From contig JAGXKN010000018.1 of assembly GCA_018335195.1 (NCBI GenBank), positions 1-62,930 on the forward strand: a stretch of 62,930 nucleotides of DNA, read 5' to 3'. Under the pieces are notes generated by a model. The model saw nothing but the letters and a program-made list of their open reading frames with translations, was not told where the DNA came from and ran no database searches. This stretch comes from Desulfobacterales bacterium. GTDB taxonomy: Bacteria > Desulfobacterota > Desulfobacteria > Desulfobacterales > Desulfosalsimonadaceae. A program made the translations under genes and the position numbers. Positions 59,385 to 62,930 of the stretch are shown here, one piece after another (within the stretch, counting starts at the first letter, position 1; each line of letters starts with the position of its first letter).

Positions 59385-60182
59385 TTAGTAGATCCCGCCC
59401 ATGTTTGCCGAGGCGTGCACGGCAAGCGAAAAAAAGGCAATGCGCCCCATGATTTCGCCTGCCAGGACAAGAACCGGGGCCCAGGCCGGAACGGTTTTCA
59501 TCCGCCACACCGCCAAAAGCGGCACAATCAGGCCGGCGATGATCCTGGCCCAGTACAGCGGCGAGGAAATGTAGTTCAGGCCGGTCTGGCGCATCACCGT
59601 GCCGCCCGAAAGCCAGAGGCAGGGTACCACCAGGTAGACCACGAGCCCGACAATGAGGCTTACGGTCAGAATCCGGGTTATCAGGGGCATTTTTTCTGCC
59701 GGGGTAAAATACGAGGCAAAGCCCGCACCCAGAATGGCTGCGGTGAGCAGGAAAAACACAAACGGCATGACATTGTTTAGCGCGGGAAAGCCCGGCGGCG
59801 AATAGGTCATGCCCGTAAAAAACAGGGCGATCAACCCGACGACTGCGGCTGCAAATGACAGCCCGGCGTTGACCCTGCCCCTGGCGCTTAGCAACCCGGC
59901 GATCACCAGGGCCGTGAACACCCCGGTTCCCAGGGCCTCCCGGGAAAGCCAGGCGCTGCCCAGGTGCTTGATCGCCAGGGACGCGCCCAGGGGATGGCCC
60001 AGGTGAAACAATGATGCCACGAGCCCCGCGATGAGCAAAAGCGCGGCTGTCATCCACTCCGGTCTGACACTGCCGGCCGGGCCTTCTGCCGCATGCTGGC
60101 GTATGGCGCTGATTGCCACAAGGCCCACTGCGGTCTGGCTCAAAACCGTAAATATGACCAGGGGCAGCTCCATCTCGCTCAT
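59385..60182 (-). CDS. dmsC: DMSO-reductase-type membrane anchor subunit (DmsC-like)
   Basis: 265 residues with eight hydrophobic helices (MELPLVIFTVLSQTAVGLVA, LFHLGHPLGASLAIKHLGSA, NNVMPFVFFLLTAAILGAGF, ILTVSLIVGLVVYLVVPCL). The HLGHPLxAxxAI motif is typical of DmsC, which carries electrons from menaquinol to the Fe-S subunit. ATG at 60182 overlaps the stop of the Fe-S subunit (ATGA). The frame is intact, unlike the two genes before it. Confidence 0.9.
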   Translation of the reverse strand: MSEMELPLVIFTVLSQTAVGLVAISAIRQHAAEGPAGSVRPEWMTAALLLIAGLVASLFHLGHPLGASLAIKHLGSAWLSREALGTGVFTALVIAGLLSARGRVNAGLSFAAAVVGLIALFFTGMTYSPPGFPALNNVMPFVFFLLTAAILGAGFASYFTPAEKMPLITRILTVSLIVGLVVYLVVPCLWLSGGTVMRQTGLNYISSPLYWARIIAGLIVPLLAVWRMKTVPAWAPVLVLAGEIMGRIAFFSLAVHASANMGGIY

Positions 60183-60746
60183 AACTTCCTCCTTATCATT
60201 TTGGGCATGGCCGGCAGGCGGAAACTCACGGACGGATTCAGGGCCGGATAGCGCGGAAATCCGGCCGGGTACTGCACCGCGTTTGCCTCGTCGAATTCTG
60301 CCAGGTCCACGATTTGCAGCGCATCTGTGGGACAGCCCAGAACGCAGGCCGGCTTGCGCCCGTCATCAAGCCGCTGCCAGCAAAAGCTGCATTTTTCGGC
60401 CCTCTTGAGCACCGGGTTATATCGCGGCGCCCCATAGGGGCAGGAGCGGATGCAGTTGCCGCAGCCGATGCATTTATCCTGCTCGTGAACAACCACGCCG
60501 TCGGCATCTCGCTTGTAATAGGCCACAACCGGGCAGACGTTAAGGCACGTCGGATTTTCGCAGTGATTGCAGGCCAGGGAATAAAACGCCCGCTCCCGAT
60601 GGGGGTAAATCTCTTCCTTTAGTTCGTAAACATCGCGCCAGATCACGCCGTTTTCCTGGTGGTACTGGTTCTTGCAGGCCATGGCGCAGGTAAAGCAGCC
60701 GATGCAGCGTTTGGCGTCAATGTAGAATGCAAGCTGTTTTTTTCAT
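60179..60746 (-). pseudogene. dmsB: Four-cluster Fe-S electron-transfer subunit (DmsB-like), frameshifted at the start
   Basis: ATG at 60746 follows AAGGAGGGCGAG, but seven A after ATG put MKKTACILH out of frame after a few codons; six A would give MKKQLAFYIDAKRCIGCFTC. From there the frame is intact to 60179. Four [4Fe-4S] groups are visible: CIGCFTCAMAC, CNHCENPTCLNVCP, CIGCGNCIRSCPYG and CSFCWQRLDDGRKPACVLGC. It would pass electrons from the anchor to the catalytic subunit. Whether the extra A is a mutation or a read error cannot be told here. An internal start at 60682 would lose the first cluster. Confidence 0.85.
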
Positions 60747-60759
60747 GGTCTCGCCCTCC

Positions 60760-62930
60760 TTATACCTTTGCCACATCTGCGAACTGGTCATGTATGGCCA
60801 CACCGGGTGCGCCGGTCTTGTACTTGCCCATATCCGATGAGGTGTCGTCCACCACGCTCTGGCAGTTGTAGGAATTGTTTTTAAACCAGGCCTCGTACAT
60901 CATGACCACGTCTGCGGGTACGTTTTCCGTGAGCTTGACCTCGAGTTCCACCTCTCCGACCTTGTTGAAAACCCGGACCTGATCGCCGTCGCTGATTCCC
61001 CTTTCCCTGGCTGCCCCGGGATGCAGGTAGCAGTAGGGTTTTTTGTTAAACTCCGCCATCCAGTCGATGTTGATGAACTGGGAGTGTATGCCGAACTTGG
61101 TGTGCGGGGTAAGCAGCCTCAGCTTGTCATAGGGCTTGCGGGCTTCCTTGAATTCGGGCAGGGCCTGGTGGCCGTGTTCCGCGCAGAGATCGGGCCTGAA
61201 TTCGTATTTTTTCGAAGGCGTGCCGAATTCCAGGTCATGCCAGGATGCCGGATGCATTTTGGCCTTGGCCGGACCGTTTTTCAGGTCCTCCCAGGAATCG
61301 ATGCCGAACAGATCGTAAATGTCCTGGTTAAACTCCCTGATCATCCACTGCCGGGGGTCGACTTCCGTGGGGAAAGTGCAGGAGCCGGGCTTGAGTTTGT
61401 TCATGCGCGCGGAGAGCGCGGCCGCGATCTCGATATTGGACTTGGCCTCGTACATGGGCTTTATGGCCTGCTCGTTGACAGACAGCCAGTAATGCCAGTA
61501 GCTCGCGTTGATGGTGTATTCCTCGAACAAAGTGGTCACCGGCAGCACGATATCCGAAAGCTCGACGGTCTGGGTGAAGAACTGCTCCACGCTGACGATG
61601 ATTTCGGGCTTCTTGAACGCCTCGAGCATCTTGGGCCGGTCAAAGTCCTGGGACAGCACGTTCTTGCATGAAATCCAGAGCACCCGGATCGGCGGAGCAT
61701 CGGCTGTAAGCAACATCTCCGCGGTTTTGTTGATGTTCAACGTACGATCCGTGTATTCGGCCTCTTCATCGCCGGAAAAATCAAAGTCGCCCTTGGGGCC
61801 CTTGCCGCCTATAAACCCCTTGGCGCCCTCGGGGCGCTTCTGGAGCAGAGCGTGGTAGTTAAACCCCCAGGTGCGAAGATGGCCGTAACGGGCGCCGCCC
61901 CGGTCTTACCGACGTTTCCGGTCATGGCAGCCAGCGCGTCAATGGAACGAACCGTGGCCCCACCGTTGACATGGCGCTGCAGGCCGTAGCCGATCCATAT
62001 GGTGGCCGGCTTTGCCGTGGCAAATTCCTCTGCAACCGCAACGATCTGCTGCTGCGGAATGCCGGAGTTTTCCGCGGCCCACTGCACCGTGATCTCATTT
62101 CGCAGGTAATCGGCAAACTACTTAAACCCCACGGAATTTTCCTCCACCCAGGCTTTGTCAAAAAGCCCCTCGTCCAGGATGTGCCTGGCCATGCCCAGGG
62201 CCAGGGCGCCGTCCATGGAGGTATCCACCTGCCAGTAAACATCCGACTTGGCCGCGGTCTGGGTAAACACCGGGTCGCTGCACACGACCTTGGCGCCCCG
62301 GTCCTGTGCAGCGTAGATGTATTTCATGCTGTGCACGGAGTTCCAGGCCGGATTGGCACCCCACAGGATGATATAGCGGGAGTTGACCATGTCCTCGGGG
62401 TCATTGCACCACATGTCTCCCAGGTCGTAATTCTGGGCGTCAATGCCCGCAGGCCAGCACGGTGTCCCCACAAGGCGCGTGGTTTAGCCAAGCGAGGTCA
62501 TCATGCCCTCAACGGCGTAGTTGGTGATCCCGAAGTTGCCGGAATACTTGGTCAGACCCAGGCCGAGCATGGAATCGTCCTTTTCATTGATCTCCACGAA
62601 CTTTTTGGCGATAATATCCATGGCCTCATCCCAGGAAATGCGCCGCCAGTTGCCCGAGCCCCGGCCGTCCTGGATCATGGGATACTTGATCCTGTCCGGG
62701 CTGTATGGGCGGCGCGTGTAGGCATAGCCCTTGACACAGAGCCCTCCGTCGGTGAAGGTCGACTCCTTGGCGCCTTCGATGAACTGCAGCACGCCGTCTT
62801 TTACATAGCTTTTAATGGAGCAGGTATCATAGCAGTTGCGCGGGCAGGCGTTGCGGTATATTTCATAGTCGCCCTCGTAGAAGATTTTCTCGGCTTTGGC
62901 GTTAAAAGGCCTCAGCAGGCCGCCCGGCAT
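60760..62930 (-). pseudogene. DMSO-reductase-family molybdopterin catalytic subunit, two stops and a frameshift, runs off the window
   Basis: The visible N-terminal part has the [4Fe-4S] motif CPRNCYDTCS with GGLCVKG. An in-frame TAA at 62484-62486 replaces a residue in TSLG-(TAA)-TTRLVGTPCW; a TAG at 62118-62120 interrupts NSVGFK-(TAG)-FADYLR. Near 61900 a missing G shifts GNVGKTG into another frame, whereas the other frame reads GGARYGHLRTWGFNYHALLQ and stays open to 60760. The cysteine in GTPCWPAG is at about the metal-ligand position, which would suggest a Cys-type enzyme (polysulfide/thiosulfate group) rather than true DMSO reductase; this is inference. The ATG at 62930 may be internal, as the gene touches the edge. 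It heads the operon. Confidence 0.85.

Noticed and set aside
62118-62120. TAG as a pyrrolysine codon
   Set aside because: Not a known pyrrolysine site, and the same gene has a TAA stop and a frameshift, so plain inactivation or error is simpler.
1-62930. CRISPR array, tRNA or rRNA
   Set aside because: No regularly spaced direct repeats and no T-arm or rRNA signature sequences were found on either strand by eye.

Overview
The window looks like a chromosomal segment of an anaerobic, sulfate-reducer-like Desulfobacterota (Desulfobacterales type). This is an inference from gene content: a formate dehydrogenase with an in-frame UGA at the selenocysteine site, a CooC-type Ni/CO-dehydrogenase maturation ATPase, an acetyl-CoA hydrolase/transferase fused to a GNAT domain, a DUF169 protein, a DUF2868/DUF3482 pair, a DMSO-reductase-type operon, and dense cyclic-nucleotide signalling. 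No rRNA, tRNA or CRISPR array was seen.

Layout. 0-5.3 kb: a REP-like hairpin, then a HEAT-repeat protein overlapping an HD-GYP protein, and a PAS-GGDEF diguanylate cyclase. 5.3-8.7 kb: catalase, an endonuclease V/DUF1722 repair protein and a DUF169 protein. 8.9-11.3 kb: an IS21-family element (istA/istB). 11.4-14.7 kb: a frameshifted ModE-like regulator facing a selenocysteine formate dehydrogenase alpha gene, which also has a second in-frame UGA and a frameshift. 15-22 kb: a QueG-like Fe-S protein, a UPF0182 membrane protein, an EamA transporter and an uncharacterised protein with motifs of archaeo-eukaryotic primases. 22.4-27.9 kb: a 1709-residue glycine-repeat autotransporter behind a GEMM-type (cyclic-di-GMP-I-like) riboswitch. 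28-30.4 kb: an IS1634-type element and an orphan TPR tail of a lost cyclase. 30.5-36.1 kb: the acetyl-CoA hydrolase/GNAT fusion and a 1122-residue zinc-ribbon/class III cyclase/AAA/TPR regulator, the latter behind a second copy of the same riboswitch. 36-49.9 kb: metallophosphoesterase, methyltransferase, acyl-CoA ligase, membrane GGDEF protein, SDR, U32 peptidase, CooC, Ski2-like helicase, cardiolipin synthase and PHP phosphoesterase. 50-58.8 kb: an overlapping DUF2868 / DUF3482 GTPase / methyltransferase run, a GAF-class III cyclase, an MscS channel, a lipoprotein hydrolase and a PlsC-like acyltransferase. 58.9-62.9 kb: a DMSO-reductase-type operon on the minus strand (catalytic, Fe-S, membrane anchor, periplasmic protein) carrying two stops and two frameshifts, running off the window end.

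Two points stand out. First, two near-identical riboswitch leaders lie 8 kb apart on the same strand. Each has TTGACA-N17-CATATA, then a GEMM-like aptamer, then an overlapping intrinsic terminator. They precede a surface adhesin and a cyclase-domain regulator, and both copies differ from the remembered GEMM-I consensus at the same conserved positions. Together with two diguanylate cyclases and an HD-GYP protein in the window, this suggests a circuit in which a cyclic dinucleotide switches on adhesion and a second nucleotide-signalling branch. Second, nearly all clear coding lesions fall in molybdenum-related genes (ModE-like regulator, formate dehydrogenase, DMSO-reductase-type operon), while the long genes elsewhere are intact. 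Either molybdoenzyme function is decaying in this lineage or these loci hold clustered assembly errors.
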